A stretch of 60,245 bases of DNA, from positions 1 through 60,245 of the forward strand of contig CAJWQP010000006.1 in assembly GCA_913045445.1 (NCBI GenBank). Reading direction: 5' to 3'. The notes below the pieces were generated by a model. That model saw nothing but the letters and a program-made list of their open reading frames with translations. It made no database searches and was not told the origin of the DNA. Position 1 is the stretch's first letter, and the number at the start of each line of letters is the position of its first letter. Shown here in pieces: positions 50,798-60,028 of the stretch. The position numbers and the translations under genes are program-made. The DNA is from an uncultured Nitrospina sp. (GTDB taxonomy: Bacteria > Nitrospinota > Nitrospinia > Nitrospinales > VA-1).

Positions 50798-50923
50798 CTA
50801 GTGGTGGCGATTTTGTTTCTTGGTTTTTACCGGGGCGGTTTTGGCGTTCCAGTTAAAAAGCACAATTAAGGTGCCCAGAATTCCTAATCCAACCGGAAAT
50901 ATCCAATCTGCCGTGATGTTCAT
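50798..50923 (-). CDS. single-TM microprotein (41 aa)
   Basis: GAGGAG Shine-Dalgarno then ATG at 50923: MNITADWIFPVGLGILGTLIVLFNWNAKTAPVKTKKQNRHH*; starts 18 nt after the stop of the upstream gene. Confidence 0.65.
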   Translation of the reverse strand: MNITADWIFPVGLGILGTLIVLFNWNAKTAPVKTKKQNRHH

Positions 50924-50940
50924 ATGTACGCTCCTCTCTA

Positions 50941-51771
50941 TTAAAAACTGAATCGGTATTTCTCAAACAGTTCCATTGTAACTTCGTCTATTCCTTCTTT
51001 TCTGACTTCCTGCTCGATGCGCTTGACGGCCATATCCCGAATGAATGAAATCGGAATCTTCATTACTTTCTGTGCCGCGTCGTCGTGCCACTTGAGTTCG
51101 AAGCTTGGCATATCCTGAGGCGCATCAGACTTGTTTTGTTCTTCGTTCAGTTCCTCTTCGGTCACCTCCATGCCCATGGCTTGTTTGGCTGAGGCTGGCA
51201 TGATGTTGGTGAATACTTCTTCAATGATACCAGGATTGACCATCTTGTCACCACGTTCCCTGGCACGCGCTTCAATGGTTTGCTTGGCCATTCCCAGTAC
51301 AAACGGAGGAACCTTTTCCATCTTGGCCAAAGCCTCTTTACTCCAGGGCATTCCGCTGGCGGGCGTGACCTCCATGTAGTTTTTAAACTTTTCGATGATG
51401 TCGTCTTTCTTCTCCGTCCGCATGGAGAGAAAGTCTTCGATTTCTTCAATCACTTCAATTTTGCGCGGACTCTGCTTCATCTTGTCCTTGGCGACATCAA
51501 ACGCGCCCATGGACAACTCTTCGAATCCGAACTGTTTCACCCGCTTGGAAACCAGCATCATGGATTCATTGCGGATTTCAGTGAGGAAATCGGATTTAAT
51601 ATGTTTAAATCCTCTTTTAACGGCCCTTTGCACCATGAGCTTGCGAATTCCGGGGCGGACGAATTCCGGGGCGTGTTTCACTCTCTCCCAGGCATCGGCA
51701 TCCCATTCAACATTGTTTTCACGGGCGTAGGGATGGTCTATACTCTCTGTTGGTGGTGTTTCATCAGTCAT
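50941..51771 (-). CDS. protein with three PCP_red-like (proto-chlorophyllide reductase 57 kDa subunit) domains
   Basis: Three copies: WDADAWERVKHAPEFVRPGIRKLMVQRAVKRG; WSKEALAKMEKVPPFVLGMAKQTIEARARERG; WHDDAAQKVMKIPISFIRDMAVKRIEQEVRKEG. Confidence 0.85.
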   Translation of the reverse strand: MTDETPPTESIDHPYARENNVEWDADAWERVKHAPEFVRPGIRKLMVQRAVKRGFKHIKSDFLTEIRNESMMLVSKRVKQFGFEELSMGAFDVAKDKMKQSPRKIEVIEEIEDFLSMRTEKKDDIIEKFKNYMEVTPASGMPWSKEALAKMEKVPPFVLGMAKQTIEARARERGDKMVNPGIIEEVFTNIMPASAKQAMGMEVTEEELNEEQNKSDAPQDMPSFELKWHDDAAQKVMKIPISFIRDMAVKRIEQEVRKEGIDEVTMELFEKYRFSF

Positions 51772-51919
51772 AATTATTTTACAGGCGATGACGCCCGTTT
51801 CACGGAGTTCTGAAATGAAATTAAACCTATACTTAAAAACTACTTGAAGCAGAATTGAATGTCAATTATTTTGGGTGGTTTCCAAACTCGGTTTCCTGAG
51901 ATATAACCTTACTACTATA

Positions 51920-54900
51920 ATGAACCGTTCCCCGATCGTATACTTTCTATTCTTATTTTCCGGAATCACAGCATTGATTTACGAGGTGGTCTGGACTCGC
52001 ATGCTCTCTCTCGTGTTCGGACACACCGTGTTCTCCGTATCCGTGGTTCTGGCGGCATTTATGGCCGGACTGGGTTTCGGGAGCTATTATTTTGGCTGTG
52101 CCATTGACCGTATTTGGGAGGGAAATAAGGCGTTCAGCGAGGAGAATTGGGATGAAAACCTGCCCGAAGACTGGAAGGCACTCACTCCGCTGTTAATCTA
52201 TGGCTGGATTGAGATATTGATATTTGTGTTTTGTGCCATAGTTTCACTGATTCTGTTCGAATTTTCTGTGGTCTATTCCTGGCTGAGCGCTTTTATTCCT
52301 GAATCGCTTGTGGTGCAAAACATCGTCAAGGCCGTGACGGCTTTCGGATTGATGTTTATTCCCGCATCCCTGATGGGCGCGACTCTGCCCATCATCAGCA
52401 AATATTACATTACAGATAACACCAGGTTGGGGACTCAGATGGGGATTCTATACGGTATCAACACACTGGGTGCCGCATCCGGGTGTCTGCTGGCCGGATT
52501 CTTTCTGATCGGAACCTTTGGGGTTTTGCAAACGGTATTGGGTGCCGCGGTGATGAACCTGTTCGTCGGAGTGTGCGCCATTCGGATATATCAGGAATCG
52601 AGGGGAAGCAGTTCGAGTTTACGTTTGCCGCGTTTTAAACTGCCATCATTTAAATGGACGAAGGAGCAGAAGGAGTGGATGGCAATCAGTTTTGCATGTG
52701 GTTTCACCGCGCTGGCTTATGAAGTGTTGTGGACCCGGTTGCTGGTCTTCAGCATTTCCAGCACAGTTTATTCTTTCAGCATGATGCTGGCAGTTTTTCT
52801 CTTGGGAATTACGCTGGGAAGTTTGCTCATGGTGCCTGTGTTCAGGTCAAGCCTGAATTTGCGGACGGTCCTGATATGTCTTCAGGCGGGCATCGGATTT
52901 TACGTGATCGGTTCTTTATACAACATGGAGCAATTACTTTCATCGCCATGGAATAGTTATAGCCTGCAGAACCCGGGAGTCGTGTTTGGTCGGTATTTTA
53001 TGGATTCAGCGGCGCTCATATTATTACCCACAGTTGCTTTGGGTATGAGTTTCCCCATTCTCATTAAGATGATTTCCGGAGGTCACGAACATGTGGGAAG
53101 AGGAACCGGGCAAATCTATGGAGCGAATACCCTGGGCGCAATTTTTGGATCGCTTGTTGCTGGTTTTTTATTTTTGCCCGGACTGGGGTCTGAGCGGAGT
53201 TTGCTTCTTGTCGCGACATTGAACCTGATAATGGTGATGTATCTGTTTCGCACTGGAAGTTACCTGACAACAACGTTACGGAAAATGTTGACAGTGGTTT
53301 TGGCGGCGATAATTGTTGTAGTGAATATGGGCGTGCCTTCGAATTTGCTCGACCAATTTTTTATGCGTGACAGTACAGGTCGGAAAGATATCAGCAAGTT
53401 GTTGTACTTCGAAGAAGGTCTCACTGATACCGTAGCTGTTTTCGAGGACGATTACGGTATTCTGGACCCGGAAGCAAAGCGGCTGGTCACCAATGGTATT
53501 TCCATGTCCGCAGTTAATTTTATTGCTTCGCGGTATATGAAACTGCTGGCGCATATACCCATCCTGTTGGTAGAAAATCCGGAAGATGTTCTGGTCGTTT
53601 GTTTTGGCACGGGGCAAACGACGGGAGCCGCAGGGGTGCATCCGCACGTGAAATCGGTCGACAGCGTGGATTTATCAGAAAGTGTTTTCAAAGCTGGTCA
53701 TGTTTTTGCGTCACACAACTATTCCGCTCTCGATAATGAGAAGATCAACCTTATCCTTCAAGATGGAAGGAACCATTTGCTGACCTCTCGAAAAATGTAT
53801 GACGTTATAACCTCCGAGCCGCCGCCGCCGCGTACCGCGTTCACTGTTAATCTTTACACCCGTGAATATTATGAGTTGGCGCAAAACCATCTGAAGTCCG
53901 GCGGCATTATGACGCAATGGATTCCACTGCACAGTCAGGGAAAGGATGAAGTGTTTATGCATTTTAAAACTTTTCTTTCCGTGTTCCCCCATGCCATGGC
54001 CTGGATGCCGGTTGCCAACGAAATAATCCTCATCGGATCGAATAGCCCGATTGAGATGGACCTTGAAAAGCTGAAGGGGCGTTTTTCTGATCCAATTGTG
54101 AGCCGCGCCATGAAGGAAATACAGGTTCCGGATGCTCTTTCATTTCTCGGCAATATTTGGTTTTTGGAAGACCAGATGAATGATTTGTCTCTGGGACAAC
54201 CCGTGATAACCGACAATCGGCCCGCGATTGAATTCTATCTCGACCTGGGGAAAGTGATAGGCGTGTATGGACGCGAAGACTTTGTGTTTACGCGGGCACC
54301 CTTCAGGAAGATTGTGGGCCGCATTTCTGGCATGACTTACGATGACCAAAAAAACCTGGAAACCATTTACGATGCGATGGATCTGTACCAACGCGGGGTC
54401 ATGTATGGTAATCGTGAACAGCTTCTGGAGGCCTTGGTCAAATTGGGAGACAATGATCTGGTGCGCTACCATTTGCAGGCCGGGACGAAACAGGTTTCTG
54501 CGTTGATTAAGGAGGTGAGTACCAATCCTGCTAATTTAGAAGCTTTACTTAATCTGGGTCATGCGTATTATCAGATTGGTGAATATGAAAAAAGTTTTGG
54601 AATCCTCCAGATTGTTTTAGAAAAAGAAGCCGCAAACTCATTTGCCAACCTGTACTCGGCTTTAAACCTGATGGAACTGGGAAGGCGGGAGGAAGCGAAA
54701 GCTTTTTTTAAAACTGCCAGCAAGAATAACCGTGGTCAGTTTGGCTCTGTCATGCAGGAATTCGCACTGGTTGATTTGCATGCCAAGTTGGATGCCGACC
54801 CTAAAAATCCGGGTCTGCTCAATGCGGTGGCACGGTTTTACAATATTAAAAAGGAATACCAGAAATCGCTGGATTATTCTTTTCAAGTTTTAGAGAAGGA

Positions 54901-55183
54901 ACCTCTGAACAAGCAGGCACTGCAAAATATTGTTTTTGGTTATCGCGGCAGGGGAGAGCCTGCGGAAGTGTTGGACTACGGCAATCGCTACGCTATGGTG
55001 GACCCTGAAGACATCAATTTGCAATATATGATGGGGGAAACTTTTGCGAAGACCCTTCGTTGCGGACAGGCGGTTCCCTATTTACAGCAGGTATTGAAGA
55101 AGGACGATACCTACCGTAATACCCAGTCTCTATTGAATGAATGTCTATCCCGAGAAGTGCAAGAAGAGGGCGCAGGTAACTAG
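51920..55183 (+). CDS. polytopic membrane protein with spermidine-synthase-like domain and C-terminal TPRs
   Basis: FLFSGITALIYEVVWTRMLSLVFGHTVFSVSVVLAAFMAGLGFGS; DVLVVCFGTGQTTGAAGVHPHVKSVDSVDLSESVFKAG; LEALLNLGHAYYQIGEYEKSFGIL. Confidence 0.9.
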   Translation: MNRSPIVYFLFLFSGITALIYEVVWTRMLSLVFGHTVFSVSVVLAAFMAGLGFGSYYFGCAIDRIWEGNKAFSEENWDENLPEDWKALTPLLIYGWIEILIFVFCAIVSLILFEFSVVYSWLSAFIPESLVVQNIVKAVTAFGLMFIPASLMGATLPIISKYYITDNTRLGTQMGILYGINTLGAASGCLLAGFFLIGTFGVLQTVLGAAVMNLFVGVCAIRIYQESRGSSSSLRLPRFKLPSFKWTKEQKEWMAISFACGFTALAYEVLWTRLLVFSISSTVYSFSMMLAVFLLGITLGSLLMVPVFRSSLNLRTVLICLQAGIGFYVIGSLYNMEQLLSSPWNSYSLQNPGVVFGRYFMDSAALILLPTVALGMSFPILIKMISGGHEHVGRGTGQIYGANTLGAIFGSLVAGFLFLPGLGSERSLLLVATLNLIMVMYLFRTGSYLTTTLRKMLTVVLAAIIVVVNMGVPSNLLDQFFMRDSTGRKDISKLLYFEEGLTDTVAVFEDDYGILDPEAKRLVTNGISMSAVNFIASRYMKLLAHIPILLVENPEDVLVVCFGTGQTTGAAGVHPHVKSVDSVDLSESVFKAGHVFASHNYSALDNEKINLILQDGRNHLLTSRKMYDVITSEPPPPRTAFTVNLYTREYYELAQNHLKSGGIMTQWIPLHSQGKDEVFMHFKTFLSVFPHAMAWMPVANEIILIGSNSPIEMDLEKLKGRFSDPIVSRAMKEIQVPDALSFLGNIWFLEDQMNDLSLGQPVITDNRPAIEFYLDLGKVIGVYGREDFVFTRAPFRKIVGRISGMTYDDQKNLETIYDAMDLYQRGVMYGNREQLLEALVKLGDNDLVRYHLQAGTKQVSALIKEVSTNPANLEALLNLGHAYYQIGEYEKSFGILQIVLEKEAANSFANLYSALNLMELGRREEAKAFFKTASKNNRGQFGSVMQEFALVDLHAKLDADPKNPGLLNAVARFYNIKKEYQKSLDYSFQVLEKEPLNKQALQNIVFGYRGRGEPAEVLDYGNRYAMVDPEDINLQYMMGETFAKTLRCGQAVPYLQQVLKKDDTYRNTQSLLNECLSREVQEEGAGN

Positions 55184-55643
55184 GAGGCCAGTTTTGCCGA
55201 TTCAAGGGGAGATTTAAGAGGAGAGTCGATGTGTTTTTCGCTTGCGGTGCGGAATATTTTAAGTAAATGTTCTTCTCCGTCAGTTTCTGTGGAGTCGGCG
55301 AGACGGTTTACGATTTTAACCATTTCCGGTAATACTTTTTTGAACGCATCGACCAGACGTGGTTCGAAGCCTGTTCCTTTTTTCTCCTTCAACGATTTCT
55401 ATTTTGGGCCTTTTTTAACTGATCGATGACCTCGGACCCGTTTACATGCGGTATATTCAAATCCAGTAAAACCAGATCCGGGCGATATTCATCGTAGGTC
55501 GTTACCGCCAAACGGGAATTGCTGATACTCTTTATATTATTGAATCCGCTTCCTTTTAAAACACGTTCCAGGATAGCAATATTCCCTGACTCGTCATCAA
55601 TGATCAGAATCCTTCCGTCGGCCACTTCCCTTTTTGCCATCAT
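55180..55643 (-). pseudogene. response regulator with internal deletion (REC N-terminus plus HD-GYP C-terminal remnant)
   Basis: ORF 55389-55643 is a REC domain cut after LNIPHVNGSEVIDQLKKAQNRNR*; ORF 55180-55392 carries HD-GYP-end-like GTGFEPRLVDAFKKVLPEMVKIVNRL. Confidence 0.65.
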
Positions 55644-55813
55644 AAGAATTCATATTCTGACCCATTGTTTCTATTGGCTAAGCCATATTTACATTTACAG
55701 GCAATACCATTATATTAAATATAGTCCATTGCTTAAATTGTCAATATCTAAAGGTGTTTTCAGTAAAAAAATGACAGACAGTGATGGGGGGGGGTAGATG
55801 CTTTTACTTAAAG

Positions 55814-57034
55814 TCATTTCCAGAGCTTTAAACGCTTGAGTATTGAACCCAAAGCATTTGTAATTTTTCCCATCAAGTATTTCGGCCGGGCAAATAATTT
55901 GTCGTGAGTTTCAAATAATAATTTCGGGATATTCAAATTCTCAGGACAGCGGGGGAGGCAGTCTCCGCATTCTGTGCAATGGAAAGAAAAAGTACCGGGA
56001 AACCAATGTCCCTGTCCTTCAAGCATGTTATAGCGGAAGCGCCCGTAATCTATCATGTCATAACCTTCGAGGAGGTTTCTGAAGCGGAGGATTTCTGGAA
56101 TATTTATATTTTCCGGACAGGGCATGCACTTATCGCAAAGAGTGCATAGGCCATGGACTCTTTCCAGTTGAGAATCCATTTTTTGTTTGATCCCTGAAAA
56201 CTGCCGATTGGAGTCTTTTCCCTGAACCAACAGAGCCAGATTCTGGGAGAAATGTTCTGGCTCGTGCATGCCCATGCTCAATGTCGTGATCTGGGGATGA
56301 GACAGACAAAATTTACCGTTGAACTGGACCGGGGTATCAGGCTGGCAAAGCTGTTCGACTTTTGCCGAAGGCTTCCATAGCATCCCCCCTTTCTCATTGG
56401 GAGAAATGATAAAAACGCCCATATCCATTGCATCGGCTAATTGCACGGCTGGGAAATTACGCTGGAAAAAATAGTAATAATGAAGATTGAGGAAACTGAA
56501 TAAATCCGTTCGCATAGCTTCTAATATGATGTCAAGCGGACCATGTGTTGAAAATCCTATATGACGAATCAAACCTTCATCCTTCAGTTTGTGTAATGTT
56601 TCCACTGGTCCATTTTTTTGCACCGCGGCGTTAAGCAGGTCTTTGTTGTTGATGCCGTGCCACCCGTAAAAATCTACATATTCCAGTTGGAGCGCATTGA
56701 GCTGTTCTTCGACCAGTTTACGGGTATCGTCACCGGTCATAGGCGCCCCCTTGGTCATCATCTTGTACGTTGTTCGGGGAACGTCCATTTCCTTCAGGGC
56801 GCGACCGAATAGATGCTCGCTTTTCATGTAGCCGTGGGCAGTTTCAATATGATTGATCCCTAAATCCAACGCCATGCGCGTTGTGGAAATACAATGTTGA
56901 ATGGACTCTTTGGGCAGGTGATTTCGTGGCGGACTCCATCCGTATTTAAATCTCATTCCCCCAAGTGTGATGACGGAAATTTGTTCTTCGGTTTTTCCAA
57001 ATCGCCTGTATTCCATGGGAGGGTAAGAGTTCAT
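55814..57034 (-). CDS. aldo/keto reductase with C-terminal 4Fe-4S motifs
   Basis: YRRFGKTEEQISVITLGGMRF; GINHIETAHGYMKSEHLFGRAL; CTLCDKCMPCPENINIPEIL; CTECGDCLPRCPENLNIPKLL. Confidence 0.95.
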   Translation of the reverse strand: MNSYPPMEYRRFGKTEEQISVITLGGMRFKYGWSPPRNHLPKESIQHCISTTRMALDLGINHIETAHGYMKSEHLFGRALKEMDVPRTTYKMMTKGAPMTGDDTRKLVEEQLNALQLEYVDFYGWHGINNKDLLNAAVQKNGPVETLHKLKDEGLIRHIGFSTHGPLDIILEAMRTDLFSFLNLHYYYFFQRNFPAVQLADAMDMGVFIISPNEKGGMLWKPSAKVEQLCQPDTPVQFNGKFCLSHPQITTLSMGMHEPEHFSQNLALLVQGKDSNRQFSGIKQKMDSQLERVHGLCTLCDKCMPCPENINIPEILRFRNLLEGYDMIDYGRFRYNMLEGQGHWFPGTFSFHCTECGDCLPRCPENLNIPKLLFETHDKLFARPKYLMGKITNALGSILKRLKLWK

Positions 57035-57206
57035 GGGTTCTCTGTGTATGATTACTTTTGTTTAAGATGAACTTCGGATTCGAATGGCCCACTAAAATGC
57101 TATTGCTTCAATATCATAGGAAAAATGAAAGGTATCGTATACAATAATAAAGTTGGCACGAGAATTTGCCATGTGTTATTTCCCCTGATATTTTATTTGT
57201 TGTTTT

Positions 57207-57512
57207 ATGTCGACTTTTAAATTCCTGCATTGTTCTGATTTACACATTGATAGTCCTTTCAAAGGATTATCCTCGGTGTGCTCTTCTCAGGCTGAACGAT
57301 TTCGCAACTCGACCCATCTCGCCTTTCAAAATGTTATCAAGCTTGCTCTCAAGGATGATGTTTTTGTGAATTTTGATGATGACCGTAACGATCAGATGAT
57401 TGGTCTGGTACAGCATTTTGCCAAATCACGACAAGTTGTGGTTCTCACTTGTCATAGACGTATTTTTGAAGAGTATTCCTCCAAAGGGGCCAACCCCGTA
57501 ACTGTGGGATGA
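57207..57512 (+). pseudogene. in-frame fusion of a YhaO/SbcD-like N-terminus to a YhaN/SbcC-like C-terminus
   Basis: KFLHCSDLHIDSPFKGLS...RFRNSTHLAFQNVIKLAL joined to DDVFVNFDDDRNDQMIGLVQHFAKSRQVVVLTCHRRI. Confidence 0.7.
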
Positions 57513-57523
57513 TGGTGCCCTGA

Positions 57524-58840
57524 ATGGAAATTTTCATGAAATATATACGGGTATTTCTATTCGCAGGTATTATTGCTTTTCTTTCCCCATATAAATCCTT
57601 TGCAAATTCTCAGAACACTTTTAACCAACTGATTCTCGCTAAGAGTTCTTTGGAGTCCAGATTTAATGTGCAGTCTGTTGAATGTTTTCCGTTCAAAGAG
57701 AACATTGGTTTTACTGAGGACCAGATTCCGCTCATTAAGAACTGCCTTGCGGGAGTTCGACTCCTAACATCGGCGTTGGATAGTGTGGTAGACCCAGAAA
57801 TTCATACCGTGGGTATCAGTACGCGTTTCCTGAGGACTGGTGGATTCAACACCGTGTTGATTCCGTGGAACGCCTCATTGCCGGAGACAGTCGCTTTTCT
57901 GGAAAATAGATTATCAAAAGAAAAGCAGGGTCTTTTCCTCGCCAAAATTTCTACGCTGAAAAGAAAAATAAATTTAAAACTAAGGATCCCTTCCCTTTAT
58001 TGTTCACAGCGTATTTCTAACGAGCAGTGCATGGCGGGGTACGAGAGTTTGTCGTCAGTTGAGATGCCTCCCGGCGCTAAACCTGTCCGGTGGAAGGAAA
58101 TTGTGTTGGATAATGAACGAGGGCTGGGTGAAAATTCGCATTCATATCGGATTAATTACCATGCTTCCTCGGAAGAAATGTTTGCAATTCTTCTGATGGA
58201 TCCGCAAAAGGAATGGTCATTTCGCAAGAGAATGTATGATGATATCAAGTCAAAGTTTAAGGGAGCCTTTGAGAAGCGACTTCAGGTTGCTACTTATTTT
58301 TGCTCAACGGAATTAACGGTTAAAAATTGTCTGGAGGGAATAGCCAGTTTGTCTCAGGCCAGCGAAAGGCAGGTTATGCGAATGAAGGCCTGGGGTGAGG
58401 TGGTCATCGATGAATACAATACATTTATCAAAGACGATTTCGACGTTTCGATCAGGTTTGATTTGCCAACGGATGAATTGGTGAGTTATTTTTCATCTAA
58501 GGAGAACCGGGCAGAAGCAACCGAAAATGCGGTGCTTGTGGAAAAACTTGAAAAGCGCACGTTGAATAATCCGAGCGGACTCCGTGCCGTTTGTGACTTG
58601 GATGGGATGCGCTCAAGATTGTGCGTGGGAGCTTTTAAAGATTTTATCAGTTTTGTGTCAAGTCATAGAGACTACAGGGTAAAAGAGCCGTGGGAGAGTG
58701 TGATGTTTATTGATGGAACACAGCTTGCCCGGGTTAACTTCGCTTTGAATTCACCGCCCCGTCATTCATATATCTATATCGATGCCGCGAGTGGTGCCGA
58801 GGAACTGCAAACTCACCTGATGAGGTTTGGGAAACAATAG
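57524..58840 (+). CDS. exported protein with four Cys-pair repeats, family unknown
   Basis: Signal peptide YIRVFLFAGIIAFLSPYKSFA; Cys pairs 54/74, 160/169, 260/269, 357/367; Trp at 190, 290, 390. Confidence 0.85.
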   Translation: MEIFMKYIRVFLFAGIIAFLSPYKSFANSQNTFNQLILAKSSLESRFNVQSVECFPFKENIGFTEDQIPLIKNCLAGVRLLTSALDSVVDPEIHTVGISTRFLRTGGFNTVLIPWNASLPETVAFLENRLSKEKQGLFLAKISTLKRKINLKLRIPSLYCSQRISNEQCMAGYESLSSVEMPPGAKPVRWKEIVLDNERGLGENSHSYRINYHASSEEMFAILLMDPQKEWSFRKRMYDDIKSKFKGAFEKRLQVATYFCSTELTVKNCLEGIASLSQASERQVMRMKAWGEVVIDEYNTFIKDDFDVSIRFDLPTDELVSYFSSKENRAEATENAVLVEKLEKRTLNNPSGLRAVCDLDGMRSRLCVGAFKDFISFVSSHRDYRVKEPWESVMFIDGTQLARVNFALNSPPRHSYIYIDAASGAEELQTHLMRFGKQ

Positions 58841-58980
58841 GGTTTGAAGTATATGGACAAGCCCTCTCGCTTAAGGCTGAGAACCGTTGTGTATGGAAGA
58901 ATTCTAGGGTTTTTTAGGGTTTCTTATAAATCTTTACTAAAAAGTAAGTTTTTTAATTCAAGGAGGAAGGTGAGTAACAG

Positions 58981-60009
58981 ATGATGGAAGACTCAATTTA
59001 TATAGGAGTTGCTTTTATTATTGGGGGAGTCCTTGTGTGGCTCTTGTTTAAACTAAAAGGTGGTGAGGGTAATATCCTAATCCAAAACCAACTAAAAGAT
59101 ATTAGAGATGTTCTTGACCGAAAACTTGGTGAATCCCATGAATCAATGAGAACACAGATCGGTGAATCAAACAAATTAATCCGTGATATTACTTCCAAAA
59201 TGACCCATTTAGAAGGTACTAATGAAAAAGTCCTAAACATAGCGGATCAGTTAAAGGTCCTTCAAAATACTCTATTAAATCCTAAACAACGTGGTGTGTT
59301 GGGTGAAGTTATTCTTGAATCTGTTCTAAACAACGTTCTTCCCAGTAAGCATTTTGAAATGCAATATAAATTCAATGATGGTGAAATCGTTGATGCTGCT
59401 ATTTTTATGGGTGACGTCAATTCGAGAAAGATTTTGCCTGTAGATTCCAAATTTCCTCTCGAAAATTATAACCGGTTTGTTAAGGCATCCGACAAAGTCG
59501 AGAAAGCAAGTCTAGAAAATGAATTTGCAAAGGATGTTAAAAACCGAATCAATGAAACGTCGAAGTATGTCCGCCCGAATGAAGGTACCTTCGATTTTGC
59601 GTTCATGTTTATTCCCTCTGAAGCCATTTATTACGACCTTCTAATTAACGATGTTGGTTCAGGAAGTTCTAGTCGTGATCTGATTAATTATGCTTTTGAA
59701 AAGCAAGTTATTATTGTGGCTTCTACCTCTATGATGGCATACCTCCAAACCATTCTGCACGGACTAAGGGCATTACAAATTGAGGAGTCAGCCAAAGAAA
59801 TTCGTTCTCGTGTAGAAGAACTCGGGAGACATATAGGCAGTTATGATGAGTATATGCAAAAACTAGGAAAATCTTTAGGAACAACTGTTAACCACTACAA
59901 CCATGCTTATAAAGAACTAAACAAGATTGACAAGGATGTCCTGCGAATAACCGATGATTCAATTGGTATTGAACCTGAAATTGTCGACAAACCTCATTTA
60001 GATGAATAG
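58981..60009 (+). CDS. rmuC: RmuC-family DNA recombination protein
   Basis: N-terminal TM; coiled coil; KQRGVLGEVILESVLNNVLPSKHFEMQYKFNDGEIVDAAIF; LPVDSKFPLENYNRF; FMFIPSEAIYYDLL. Confidence 0.95.
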   Translation: MMEDSIYIGVAFIIGGVLVWLLFKLKGGEGNILIQNQLKDIRDVLDRKLGESHESMRTQIGESNKLIRDITSKMTHLEGTNEKVLNIADQLKVLQNTLLNPKQRGVLGEVILESVLNNVLPSKHFEMQYKFNDGEIVDAAIFMGDVNSRKILPVDSKFPLENYNRFVKASDKVEKASLENEFAKDVKNRINETSKYVRPNEGTFDFAFMFIPSEAIYYDLLINDVGSGSSSRDLINYAFEKQVIIVASTSMMAYLQTILHGLRALQIEESAKEIRSRVEELGRHIGSYDEYMQKLGKSLGTTVNHYNHAYKELNKIDKDVLRITDDSIGIEPEIVDKPHLDE

Positions 60010-60028
60010 ACGATAAGAGGTAGAAATA

